Source: Deltaproteobacteria bacterium
GTDB lineage: Bacteria; Myxococcota_A; UBA9160; SMWR01
NCBI GenBank assembly: GCA_019310425.1
Contig: JAFDEI010000031.1
Location: forward strand, 1-42,406
Reading direction: 5' to 3'
Length of the DNA stretch: 42,406 nt
Positions 8,391 to 16,189 of this stretch are shown piece by piece; position 1 is the stretch's first letter; every line of letters starts with the position of its first letter. Under the pieces are notes generated by a model. The model was given only the letters and a program-made list of their open reading frames with translations. It was not told where the DNA came from and searched no databases. The translations under genes were made by a program, and so were the position numbers.

Positions 8391-8509
8391 ATGGACTTCG
8401 CCTACTCGGAGGGTGAGACCGCCCCGTCCGCGGCCGCGGGCACCCGATCATGATTGACGACACCAGCCACGAACGCCTACGCGAACTCGATCTCTCGAAG
8501 ACATGGTGA
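8391..8509 (+). pseudogene. decayed N-terminal remnant of an acyl-CoA dehydrogenase
   Basis: Immediately after the DUF35 stop, an ATG at 8391 opens MDFAYSEGETA, which closely matches the usual first residues of acyl-CoA dehydrogenases (MDFAYSEEQ...), but the frame ends after 20 codons. In a second frame, from 8450, MIDDTSHERLRELDLSKTW resembles the next part of the same N-terminal helical domain (SHERLRELE...W) and then stops. The rest of the gene (over 300 codons) is absent. Gene order DUF35, acyl-CoA dehydrogenase, Ltp thiolase is common in lipid and steroid degradation clusters, so the remnant fits its place. The identification rests on short similarity recalled from the family. Confidence 0.5.
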
Positions 8510-8552
8510 TGCGAAAGGCCGCGGGCAGTGAGCCGCCCGTCTGGAGGACCGG

Positions 8553-9737
8553 ATGAGGTACGAGAACGACCTACGCGATCGCGCCGCGATCGTCGGGATC
8601 GGTGCAACCGAGTTCTCGAAGGATTCCGGCCGCAGCGAGCTGCAGCTCGCTCTCGAATGCGTCAGTGCCGCACTCGAAGACGCGGGACTCGAGCACTCGG
8701 ATGTCGACGGTATGGTGACCTTCACGATGGACAACAACCCTGCAGTCGAGGTGAACCGCTTCCTGGGAGGAGGCCACCTGACCTTCTTCAGCCGCATCCA
8801 CTACGGAGGCGGCGCCGCGTGCGCAACGGTGCAACAGGCCGCGATGGCGGTCGCTACGGGCGTTGCAGACACCGTCGTGTGCTACCGCGCAATGAATGAG
8901 CGGTCGCTGAATCGTTTCGGAACCGGCATTCAGGACATGCAACCGGAACCCACCACCGCGAGCGCCCACTTCGGTTGGTACGCGCCATACGGTCTACTCA
9001 CACCCGCGTCGTGGGTGGCGATGGTGGCACGTCGCTACATGGTCGAGTTCGGCGCAACTTCTGAGGATTTCGGGCGGGTCACGGTCGCGGCGCGTCGATT
9101 CGCGGCGACGAACCCGAAGGCATATTTCTTCGACAAACCGATCACGCTCGACGACCACCAGCGTTCACGCTTCATCGTCGAGCCGCTGCGACTGCTCGAC
9201 TGCTGCATGGAAAGCGACGGTGGCGTCGCAGTCGTGGTGACGAGCCTCGAACGTGCCCGCAATTTACGATGCAGGCCGGTCCGCATCTGCGCCGCAGCGC
9301 AGGGAGCGACGAACGAGCAGCAGATGATGACCGGTTTCTACGCAGATGACATCACCGGACTTCCCGAGATGGGGCTGGTAGCAAAGCAGCTATATGCCAC
9401 CGCGGGAATCGGCCCGGAGGATGTTCAGGCCGCGATCATCTACGACCACTTCACACCGTTCGTGCTGGCCCAGCTCGAGGAGTTCGGGTTCTGCGGGCGC
9501 GGAGAGGCGAAGGATTTCGTGAAGGACGGCCACATCGATTCCGGCGGCAGCCTGCCCATCAACCCGCACGGCGGTCAACTCGGGGAGGCCTATATTCACG
9601 GCATGAACGGAATCGCCGAAGCGGTACGCCAGCTTCGGGGAAAGGCGGTGAACCAGGTCGACGGTGCCGAGCACATGGTCGTCACCGCCGGCACCGGCGT
9701 ACCGACGAGCGCCTTGCTGCTCGGGGCCGACGGCTAG
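8553..9737 (+). CDS. thiolase-like lipid-transfer protein (Ltp/SCP-x type)
   Basis: A 394-residue thiolase-fold protein. Residues 8-20 (RDRAAIVGIGATEF) start the N-terminal half. GGGAACA places Cys90 near the nucleophile position. YDHFT at 297-301, GFC at 312-314 and NPHGG at 337-341 with His349 belong to the C-terminal half. The sequence is of the SCP-x/Ltp branch rather than a biosynthetic thiolase. Ltp2 members, working with a DUF35 partner, act as retro-aldolases that cleave the shortened steroid side chain. The DUF35 gene just upstream supports that pairing. A short decayed acyl-CoA dehydrogenase separates the two. Simple thiolase activity cannot be excluded. Confidence 0.85.
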   Translation: MRYENDLRDRAAIVGIGATEFSKDSGRSELQLALECVSAALEDAGLEHSDVDGMVTFTMDNNPAVEVNRFLGGGHLTFFSRIHYGGGAACATVQQAAMAVATGVADTVVCYRAMNERSLNRFGTGIQDMQPEPTTASAHFGWYAPYGLLTPASWVAMVARRYMVEFGATSEDFGRVTVAARRFAATNPKAYFFDKPITLDDHQRSRFIVEPLRLLDCCMESDGGVAVVVTSLERARNLRCRPVRICAAAQGATNEQQMMTGFYADDITGLPEMGLVAKQLYATAGIGPEDVQAAIIYDHFTPFVLAQLEEFGFCGRGEAKDFVKDGHIDSGGSLPINPHGGQLGEAYIHGMNGIAEAVRQLRGKAVNQVDGAEHMVVTAGTGVPTSALLLGADG

Positions 9738-9772
9738 GGCGCTGGCCCGCGGCTGCAGACCCGACCGCCCTG

Positions 9773-10750
9773 CTACGGACGATCCAACCCGGAGGTCCGC
9801 TTGAAACTCGTCGCGATCTCGCGAAACTGCGGCATGAATTCGTCGGCGCTCGCGGTGCCCACGAGCCCCTGAACGAGGTAGTAGCGCGCACCATCGCTCG
9901 CGAACGCCTGGTAGACGTCGATCGCCGTCCCGGAATCGCGATCCACGGCCTTCGCGACGATTTCATGCCCGCCCATGTCACCGAGCGCTACCGGACCTTC
10001 CGAGACGATCCGTGCGTCGCGCAGTTCCGGCATCTCGAACAACTGCGTTCGCGCAAATGTCGCGAGGTCGAACGGTTCGCCCCCTGCTTTCGTCGACCCC
10101 ACGAGCAGCAACGGCTCTTCGGGATCGAGCACTTCGCGATGACCACCCCGGGTGAGAACGATCATCTGCGGCAGACGATCGGAGACCTTGAGCAATTCGC
10201 TCTCGGAGACGGTGAAGCCGAGTGATGCGAAGATCTCGCTGATGATTCCGGGATCCCAGAGTGCGTTGAGCAGGATCTGCTCCAGCACGGGACCGACGCT
10301 CGGCGACAACTCCTTCGTCGTAGACGCGGTCAGCACGACCGAGAAATCTCCGGCACCGAATACGAGCATCCAACGACGAATCGTTCCCTCTGGAAACGTC
10401 TGATCGATCGCGTGCACGAAGAGCGCCGCGCGGCCGTCGACCACGACATTCTCGGAACGGAGTGTCCGCATCCCGCGCTCGGCAAGCGCGTACGGCATCA
10501 TCGCGGCACGCACGGACTCTATCCGTCGCGCAACCTCGGTGATCATCACCGAGGAAATTCGGTCGGACGCGACCAGGCCCGGGAAATCCTCGGTCAGACG
10601 AAATTCGTCCGGAATGATGAGGCTCACGCCCGTACGCGGAATCAGGGTATGGACGGGCGGGGGCGGCTTGCTCTGGCAGGCCACCCCCGCCGCAAGCGCG
10701 AAGAGGGCTGCGACAGCTCCCCACCGGACCGAAACGGTTCTACGGCGCAA
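9773..10750 (-). CDS. predicted lipoprotein with two similar domains
   Basis: A 325-residue envelope protein. After a basic start and hydrophobic stretch a lipobox LAAGVAC ends at Cys25. Two similar halves follow, at about residues 36-170 and 200-320. Each has a strand with an acidic-hydrophobic pattern, a GxxA/E-I/V turn, a VFGAGDFSVVLTAS-like or ARYYLVQGLVG strand and a closing helix (VLEQILLNAL, FMPQFREIATSFK). This resembles the DcrB/PsbP-like lipoprotein fold, but I cannot assign a family firmly. The TTG start at 10748-10750 overlaps the upstream quinone oxidoreductase stop by 11 bases and has AAGG six bases ahead, so translation is probably coupled. Confidence 0.7.
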   Translation of the reverse strand: MRRRTVSVRWGAVAALFALAAGVACQSKPPPPVHTLIPRTGVSLIIPDEFRLTEDFPGLVASDRISSVMITEVARRIESVRAAMMPYALAERGMRTLRSENVVVDGRAALFVHAIDQTFPEGTIRRWMLVFGAGDFSVVLTASTTKELSPSVGPVLEQILLNALWDPGIISEIFASLGFTVSESELLKVSDRLPQMIVLTRGGHREVLDPEEPLLLVGSTKAGGEPFDLATFARTQLFEMPELRDARIVSEGPVALGDMGGHEIVAKAVDRDSGTAIDVYQAFASDGARYYLVQGLVGTASADEFMPQFREIATSFKRTSGLDRP

Positions 10751-11714
10751 TGATCACCTTCCCGTAGGTCTTACGGGATGCCAGCGCATCGAGGGCCACC
10801 GATACGTCGTCGAGGCCAAAGGTCTTGTAGATCACCGGTTTGATCTTGCCCTCGGCGTACAGCGCGAAGAGCGCATCAAACGTCTCGCCCATCCGCGCCG
10901 GGTCGTTCACGGCGTGTGCACCCCAATGCAAGCCCGTCACCGCGATGTTCTTCAGCAGGATCCGGTTGACCTTCACCTCGGGAATGCGACCACTTGCGAA
11001 TCCAATCACGACCAGACGACCATTCCATGCGATGCACTTGAGCGATCGGTCGAAGACGTCGCCCCCGACTGAATCGTAGATCACGTCGGCGCCCTTGCCG
11101 TCGGTCAGCTCCTTCACCCGCGGAACGAAATCCTCCTCGTTGTAGTCGATGACCTCGTCCGCGCCGTTGCGGCGTGCGATCTCGAGCTTCTCGGCGCCGC
11201 CCGCAGTCGCAATCACGCGTGCTCCGAGCGCCTTGCCGATCTGGACCGCCGCCAGGCCGACGCCGCCGGCCGCCGCGTGCACCAGCAGATTTTCGCCCGG
11301 CTGCAGATTGCCGCGATCCACGAGGCCGGCGTACGAGGTCGGATAGACGATCGGGAGTGCGGCGCCTTCGGCGTACGACATGCCGCCCGGAAGTGGGTAT
11401 GTCGATGACGCAGGCGACAACGCAACCTCGGCGAAGCCACCGAGACCATTCGACGCGAAGACAGGGTCGCCAACCGCGAACTCCTCGACGCCCTCACCAA
11501 CCGCGCGCACGATCCCACCGATCTCGGCACCCGGAATGAACGGGAAAGGTGGCTTGACCTGGTATTTCCCCTGGATCATCAGGATGTCGAAGAAGTTGCA
11601 GCCCGCGGCGTGCACCTCGATCGAGACCGTCCCGGGGCGAACCTCGGGTTCGGGCACATCGGCGACTGTGAGTTCGCCAGCTTCCAGCCAGCGGTCGACG
11701 GTGACGGCGCGCAT
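10740..11714 (-). CDS. zinc-independent quinone oxidoreductase (MDR family)
   Basis: A 324-residue medium-chain dehydrogenase/reductase. The N-terminal GroES-like domain contains GCNFFDILMIQGKYQ and FPFIPGAEIGGIV, typical of NADPH:quinone oxidoreductase. The Rossmann domain carries the nucleotide-binding AAAGGVGLAAVQIGKALG at about 147-164, and the C-terminal helix ends GKVIIAP. The zinc-binding cysteines of alcohol dehydrogenases are missing. It likely reduces quinones or alpha,beta-unsaturated carbonyls with NADPH in the cytoplasm. The ATG at 11712-11714 has GGAAGG upstream. It is followed by an overlapping lipoprotein gene and is divergent from the M20 hydrolase, with a shared 104-base promoter region. 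Confidence 0.88.
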   Translation of the reverse strand: MRAVTVDRWLEAGELTVADVPEPEVRPGTVSIEVHAAGCNFFDILMIQGKYQVKPPFPFIPGAEIGGIVRAVGEGVEEFAVGDPVFASNGLGGFAEVALSPASSTYPLPGGMSYAEGAALPIVYPTSYAGLVDRGNLQPGENLLVHAAAGGVGLAAVQIGKALGARVIATAGGAEKLEIARRNGADEVIDYNEEDFVPRVKELTDGKGADVIYDSVGGDVFDRSLKCIAWNGRLVVIGFASGRIPEVKVNRILLKNIAVTGLHWGAHAVNDPARMGETFDALFALYAEGKIKPVIYKTFGLDDVSVALDALASRKTYGKVIIAP

Positions 11715-11818
11715 CGAAGCTTCCTTCCTGCTCGAGTGGACAGCGGGATTCTACCCGTTCTGGACGGTAGACTGTGCCGACCAGGACCGCGAATCGCCGA
11801 GAGGGATCGGAGTTTCCG

Positions 11819-13012
11819 ATGGACGCAGCGAGATTGAAGCGCGATGCCCGCGATGCAGTGGACGCGATGCGCCACCAGCTGCTGAACCTTTCCCACGCGA
11901 TCCACGCGAACCCGGAACTCTCGTTCGAAGAGCATCAGGCGGCTGCACTGCTCTCCGATGCAATCGAACAGGCCGGGCTCGAAGTCGAACGCAGCGCCTA
12001 CGGGCTCGAGACGGCCTTCTGCAGCAACTTCGGCGCCAATGACGGCGCCTGCGTGGCGCTGCTGGCCGAGTACGATGCGCTGCCCGGCATCGGCCATGCC
12101 TGCGGGCACAACCTGATCGCCACGGCCGGCGTCGGCGCCGGACTGGCACTCGCGCGCCTCGGCGATGCGCTGCCGGGGCGGATTCGAATTCTCGGCACAC
12201 CGGCCGAGGAGACCGGTGGCGGCAAGGAACTGATGGCGCGGTGTGGCGCTTTCGACGGGGTCGACGCGGCGATGATGATCCACCCCTCGGGGCTGAACCT
12301 CATCAACATGCCATGCATCTGCATGGCGGAGGTCGAGGTCCGTTACCGGGGAACTGCCGCACACGCGTCCGCGATGCCCGAGCGCGGCGTGAACGCCCTC
12401 GACGCTCTGGTGATCGCGTACCAGGCGATCGGCGCGCTGCGGCAGCACATCGCGCGCGACGAGCGACTGCACGGAATCATCAGCAACGGAGGCCAGGCGC
12501 CGAACATCGTGCCCGACCTCGCGATCGGTCGATTCTACGCGCGCGCAGTCGACGCCGAGCGACTGATCGCGCTGAAGCGCCGCCTCGAGGGCTGTTTCGA
12601 GGCCGGCGCCGCCGCGACGGGAGCGAAGCTGGAAATCGACTGGTGTGACGTCGACTACCGCGACATCCACTTCAATGCTCCGCTGGCCGAGTGCTTTCAA
12701 GAAAACGCCGAGCAACTCGGGCGGGAATTCTTTCCGGTGGACAAGCTCCCGTCGAATTTCCGGGGAAGCACCGATATGGGGAACGTGAGTTATCGCGTGC
12801 CGTCGATCCACCCCATGATCGCCTCGGCGCCGATTCACTGCACGATCCACAACCCCGAATTCGCGAAATGGGCCGGATCGGAAATGGGCGACTCGGCTGC
12901 GCTCGACGGCGCAAAGGCACTCGCGATGACTGCGATCGACTTTCTTTGCGACGAAGACCTCCAGAAGCGCTCGCGCAGCTGGTTCGAGGCGAATGCGACG
13001 AATGGCACGTGA
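11819..13012 (+). CDS. M20-family amidohydrolase/peptidase
   Basis: A 397-residue metal-dependent amidohydrolase. I chose the ATG at 11819 over an upstream GTG at 11774 because GGAG sits at 11809-11812 with a six-base spacer. Catalytic-domain motifs are HANPELSFEEH, AEYDALPGIGHACGHNL (Cys95-Gly-His97), the general-base pair Glu130-Glu131 (PAEETGGGK) and a late H-x-PSG. The small dimerisation domain follows (GTAAHASAMPERGVNALDA). The motif set matches the AbgB/PM20D2 branch, which cleaves N-acyl amino acids, dipeptides or p-aminobenzoyl-glutamate. No transporter is adjacent. The next gene overlaps its 3-prime end, so the two are coupled. Confidence 0.88.
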   Translation: MDAARLKRDARDAVDAMRHQLLNLSHAIHANPELSFEEHQAAALLSDAIEQAGLEVERSAYGLETAFCSNFGANDGACVALLAEYDALPGIGHACGHNLIATAGVGAGLALARLGDALPGRIRILGTPAEETGGGKELMARCGAFDGVDAAMMIHPSGLNLINMPCICMAEVEVRYRGTAAHASAMPERGVNALDALVIAYQAIGALRQHIARDERLHGIISNGGQAPNIVPDLAIGRFYARAVDAERLIALKRRLEGCFEAGAAATGAKLEIDWCDVDYRDIHFNAPLAECFQENAEQLGREFFPVDKLPSNFRGSTDMGNVSYRVPSIHPMIASAPIHCTIHNPEFAKWAGSEMGDSAALDGAKALAMTAIDFLCDEDLQKRSRSWFEANATNGT

Positions 13013-13595
13013 ACCCCTCTCGCAAGACACCTCGCGCCTTCAGCAGATCGACCCGGACGCGTGGATCGCACCGTCCGCACACCTGACGGGCAGGATCTCG
13101 ATCAGCGCGGGTGCATCGCTATGGCATAACGTCGTCGCGCGCGCGGAATGCCAGTCGATCTCGATCGGACGATTGAGCAACATCCAGGACTTCGTGATGA
13201 TCCACGTCGGCTATGAGTCGCCAACCCGCATCGGCGATTTCTGCTCCATCACGCACCACACGACGATCCACGGCTGCACGATCGAGGACGCCTGCCTGAT
13301 CGGAATCAACGCGGTCATCATGGACGACGCCGTGATCGGCAAGGGCTCGATCGTCGCCGGCGGCGCAATGGTGACCGAAGGCAAGGTCTTCCCCCCGAAC
13401 TCCATCATCGCCGGCGTGCCCGCGAAGGTGATCGGCGAGCGCGACAGCGCGCGTGCGAACCGCATGAACGCCTGGCTCTACCACTACAACGCCGAGGCCA
13501 CTCGCCGTGGTGAATTCCGCGCCTGGGAGGGCCCGGAGTTCGAGGCTTGGCGCGCGGCAAAGGAAAAAGAGGTGGACGAGGACCGCGACCGCTAG
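13002..13595 (+). CDS. gamma-carbonic-anhydrase-like hexapeptide-repeat protein
   Basis: A 197-residue left-handed beta-helix protein. Hexapeptide repeats run from about residue 25 to 140 (IAPSAHLTGRISIS, IGRLSNIQDFVMIHVG, IGDFCSITHHTTIHGC, IEDACLIGINAVIMDD, IGKGSIVAGGAMV). Three histidines at the expected metal positions are present: the His in MIHVG and the pair in HHTTIHG. The C-terminal helix folds back as usual. Members bind Zn, Co or Fe and may hydrate CO2, but many, such as CaiE and PaaY relatives, are thioesterases or have unknown activity. The ATG at 13002 overlaps the M20 stop by 11 bases; an ATG at 12993 is also in frame. Confidence 0.85.
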   Translation: MAREPLSQDTSRLQQIDPDAWIAPSAHLTGRISISAGASLWHNVVARAECQSISIGRLSNIQDFVMIHVGYESPTRIGDFCSITHHTTIHGCTIEDACLIGINAVIMDDAVIGKGSIVAGGAMVTEGKVFPPNSIIAGVPAKVIGERDSARANRMNAWLYHYNAEATRRGEFRAWEGPEFEAWRAAKEKEVDEDRDR

Positions 13596-13602
13596 CCCCG
13601 GG

Positions 13603-14274
13603 CTAGGGGCGGGGTTCGAGGCCTCGGAACAGCAGCGTGACCGAGGCCTCGATCGTGCTACGGCAAGCCTCCTCGGACGCCAGTCCGTTCGCCCACGAGA
13701 GCCGCACTCCGCTCGCGATGTGGAAGATCGCGCGAGCTGCCGCGAGCACGTCGAGGTCGGGCGCGAGGTCGCGCTTGCGGCCGACCTGGAGAATCTCGGT
13801 CAACAGCCCCACCGTACGATCGTTCAGCGTCAACACGCGACGCGCGACACGCGCCTCGGGGTAGGTCGTTGCGCGCAGTGCGATCACCGTGAGGTCGAGA
13901 TCGCGGGCGAGCATCTCGTGCTGGGCCGCAAAGAAACTGGCGATGCGTTCCCGGGTCGGAGCATCGCGATCGTCCTGTTCGCGGAAGCGGGTCCAAGCCT
14001 CCTCCTGCGTATCGGCGAGTTCGAGAATCAGCAGCTCGTGCTTGCTCTGGACATGGCGGTAGATCGAGCTCGCACCCATGCCCGCCCGCGCGCCGATGGC
14101 GCGCAGCGTGGCACCGTCGAATCCGCACTCGCGAAATAGCTCGCGTGCGGCGGCGCGAATCCGCGCGCGGCTGCGACGGCCGCGCGCGAGGCGGCCGTCG
14201 TCCGGACGGAGCGGAGCTCTGGGTCTGGGGACGGCGCGGTTCTCGAGGGTTGCGTCGGACACTTGTGCGAACAA
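13603..14274 (-). CDS. TetR-family transcriptional regulator
   Basis: A 223-residue regulator with an Arg/Pro-rich N-terminal extension, a TetR helix-turn-helix at about residues 34-86 (RIRAAARELFRECGFDGATL, then GMGASSIYRHVQSKHELL) and a helical ligand-binding domain. The frame begins with TTG at 14274; a GTG at 14262 is an alternative. The stop lies 7 bases from the end of the convergent carbonic-anhydrase-like gene. A palindrome TTCAA-N4-TTGAA lies just upstream of the start and is a good candidate for its own operator. It follows the DnaJ-like gene on the same strand. Ligand and targets are unknown, though TetR proteins in such genomes often control lipid catabolism. Confidence 0.87.
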   Translation of the reverse strand: MFAQVSDATLENRAVPRPRAPLRPDDGRLARGRRSRARIRAAARELFRECGFDGATLRAIGARAGMGASSIYRHVQSKHELLILELADTQEEAWTRFREQDDRDAPTRERIASFFAAQHEMLARDLDLTVIALRATTYPEARVARRVLTLNDRTVGLLTEILQVGRKRDLAPDLDVLAAARAIFHIASGVRLSWANGLASEEACRSTIEASVTLLFRGLEPRP

Positions 14275-14318
14275 GGTCGCAAAATTTCTGGCCTTTGTCA
14301 GCTTCAGCCGACAGATCC

Positions 14319-14332
14319 TTCAACTAATTGAA
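14319..14332. promoter_or_regulatory. TTCAA-N4-TTGAA palindrome upstream of tetR
   Basis: TTCAA (14319-14323), CTAA, TTGAA (14328-14332) is a perfect inverted repeat in an unusually AT-rich segment (14316-14350) between the DnaJ-like gene and the TetR gene. It lies 45 bases before the TTG start on the minus strand. Size and symmetry suit a TetR dimer site, so autoregulation is plausible. Binding is an inference. Confidence 0.45.
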
Positions 14333-14359
14333 TTTAAACAAGAAATATACCATCGACCA

Positions 14360-15319
14360 CTACTCGAAAGCCTTGCGGAGATCCGGGATGTCGAATTCGC
14401 TGCTGGCCTCGAGCCGCGACTTTGCGTCGTCCTCGAGGTCGCCGGGCACCTTGATCTGGATCACCGCGAACAGGTCGCCGGCCTGCCCTCCGGACGGGCT
14501 CGGAACCCCCTTGCCGCGCAAGCGCAACTTCGTGCCGCCGTCGGTTCCGGGCGGGACCGAGACCGTAATCCGCCCCGTCAACGTCGGAACTTCGACCTTC
14601 GAGCCGAGGACGGCCTCCTTGACCGTGATGGGCACGTCGATGTAGAGGTCGCGCTTCTCGCGCCGGAACAGCGCGTGAGGCCGCACGCGGATCCGCGCGA
14701 ACAGATCGCCCGGCGGTCCGCCGCCGTGCCCCTCGCCCCCCTTGCCGCGCAGACGAATCTGACCACCGTCGGCGACACCGGCTGGGATCCGAACCGTGAC
14801 GGTCTCGGTTCGGCTACCGCCGTCCGCAGTCGGGCGGTTGATCGTGAGGCGCTGCTCACCGCCTAGGGCGGCCTCGCTGAAGTCGAGTGAGAGCGTCGCC
14901 TCGAGATCCGATCCGGCACGACGCAACGGACCGCCGCGAAATCCCGCGGGCCCGCCGCCGCGCGAGAACAGGTTCGAGAAGAGATCCTCGATGCCCCCAC
15001 CGCCGGGTGCGCCGCCCGAAAAGCCGCTGAAACCGCCGCCGAAAGCCTCGTTCGCCTGTCGCGCACGTGCCGCGTCGAAATTCGGGTCGAGCGCGATCTC
15101 GCCGAACTCGTCGAAAGCGCTGCGCTTCTCCGGGTCGGAAAGCACCGCATTGGCCTCCGAGACGCGCTTGAAGCGCTCTTCGGCGACTTTGTCGTCGGGG
15201 TTCACGTCGGGATGCAACTCACGCGCGAGCTTGTGGTATGCGCGGCGGATCGCATCGCCGTCGGCGTCCCGCGAAACTCCGAGTACGGCGTAAGGGTCTT
15301 TTCGGGGGGCGTCCGCCAT
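14360..15319 (-). CDS. CbpA-type DnaJ (type II Hsp40) co-chaperone
   Basis: A 319-residue protein with a J domain at about residues 7-74, including HPD at 36-38, a Gly/Phe-rich linker at about 90-130 and the two-lobed DnaJ C-terminal substrate-binding region (SLDFSEAALGGEQRL, VRIPAGVADGGQIRLRGKG, VTVKEAVLG, VSVPPGTDGGTKLRLRGKG). The cysteine zinc-finger domain of DnaJ is absent, as in CbpA. It would bring client proteins to DnaK in the cytoplasm. The ATG lies 3 bases after the stop of the E2-like gene, so they are cotranscribed. No DnaK or GrpE is nearby, which is usual for CbpA-type genes. Confidence 0.92.
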   Translation of the reverse strand: MADAPRKDPYAVLGVSRDADGDAIRRAYHKLARELHPDVNPDDKVAEERFKRVSEANAVLSDPEKRSAFDEFGEIALDPNFDAARARQANEAFGGGFSGFSGGAPGGGGIEDLFSNLFSRGGGPAGFRGGPLRRAGSDLEATLSLDFSEAALGGEQRLTINRPTADGGSRTETVTVRIPAGVADGGQIRLRGKGGEGHGGGPPGDLFARIRVRPHALFRREKRDLYIDVPITVKEAVLGSKVEVPTLTGRITVSVPPGTDGGTKLRLRGKGVPSPSGGQAGDLFAVIQIKVPGDLEDDAKSRLEASSEFDIPDLRKAFE

Positions 15320-15322
15320 CGC

Positions 15323-16150
15323 TCAGACGGGCTCGCCGGTGGTCGTCAGGAGCTGCTCGGGATCCTCGATCCGCTTACGAATGCCCTCGAGCGTGTGATA
15401 CGAATAGAGGCCGTCCTCGATCCGCTCGTCGTAGGTCCATGCAATCGACATCTTGCGACCGTTCGCGCCCGGCTCGATCTTCCCCATCACGCCGAAGATC
15501 GACGCGGTCCCGTATTCCCAAAGGTGGTGAAAGCCGGCCGGATAGTCGATCGACCCGAGGTTCGCGACGAAAGCCGACGTGAACAACGGATCGCCGTCGA
15601 TCATCGATCGCGGCATCAGGCCCCGATTGTCGAGCCAAGCCAGCAGTGCCATCACGACCATGATCGCAAACCCGGGCAGCCGCACCGCCAATCCCATTTC
15701 CTTGTCGCTCGTCGTCTTCTTCCCCGAGCGACCGAATTGCAGCTTGTCGTAGATCGCATCGACCATCTCTTCGATCGTTTCGGTCGTTGGGTGAAAGCGA
15801 TTCTTGATGGTGAGCATCGGAGACCCGTCCTTGATCTCCTTCTTCGCGCTGAACGTGAGCCACTCACCATCGCGCTGCCACAGCTGCCGGGCCTTCACGA
15901 AGCGGTTCACTCCCGGCCGCAGGTACATCGCCTGCGAAAGCGACCGTAGGAACAGGTGGAACAGAGTGATCGGTCGGTCGGTCGGCCGATCGACGTTCTT
16001 CTTCGCGAGAAACTCGAGTGCCGCCTCGACCTCGACCTCCTGCATCATGTAGAAGACCGAGTCGTTCCGGCGCGGCGATATGTACGGCATGAACCGACGC
16101 ATCGTCGAGAGTTCTTGCACCAGGGTGGCGTCGGGGCGCCGTCCGAACAT
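15323..16150 (-). CDS. standalone E2-like acyltransferase domain, catalytic His replaced
   Basis: A 275-residue protein resembling the catalytic domain of 2-oxoacid dehydrogenase E2, of chloramphenicol-acetyltransferase fold, without lipoyl or E1/E3-binding domains. The region FVANLGSIDYPAGFHHLWEYGTASIFGVMGKIE fits the E2 core. The signature DHRxxDG reads DERIEDG at 241-247, so the histidine that acts as general base in E2 and CAT is Glu242. Residues 161-179 form a hydrophobic stretch that may insert in or lie on the membrane. GAGAGGA precedes the ATG. It sits 39 bases after the GNAT gene and 3 before the DnaJ-like gene. Classical acyl transfer is doubtful; a binding or scaffold role is inference. 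Confidence 0.75.
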   Translation of the reverse strand: MFGRRPDATLVQELSTMRRFMPYISPRRNDSVFYMMQEVEVEAALEFLAKKNVDRPTDRPITLFHLFLRSLSQAMYLRPGVNRFVKARQLWQRDGEWLTFSAKKEIKDGSPMLTIKNRFHPTTETIEEMVDAIYDKLQFGRSGKKTTSDKEMGLAVRLPGFAIMVVMALLAWLDNRGLMPRSMIDGDPLFTSAFVANLGSIDYPAGFHHLWEYGTASIFGVMGKIEPGANGRKMSIAWTYDERIEDGLYSYHTLEGIRKRIEDPEQLLTTTGEPV

Positions 16151-16189
16151 CGCGCTTCCTCTCAGGCGGGTCTCATCCGCCCGGCGATT

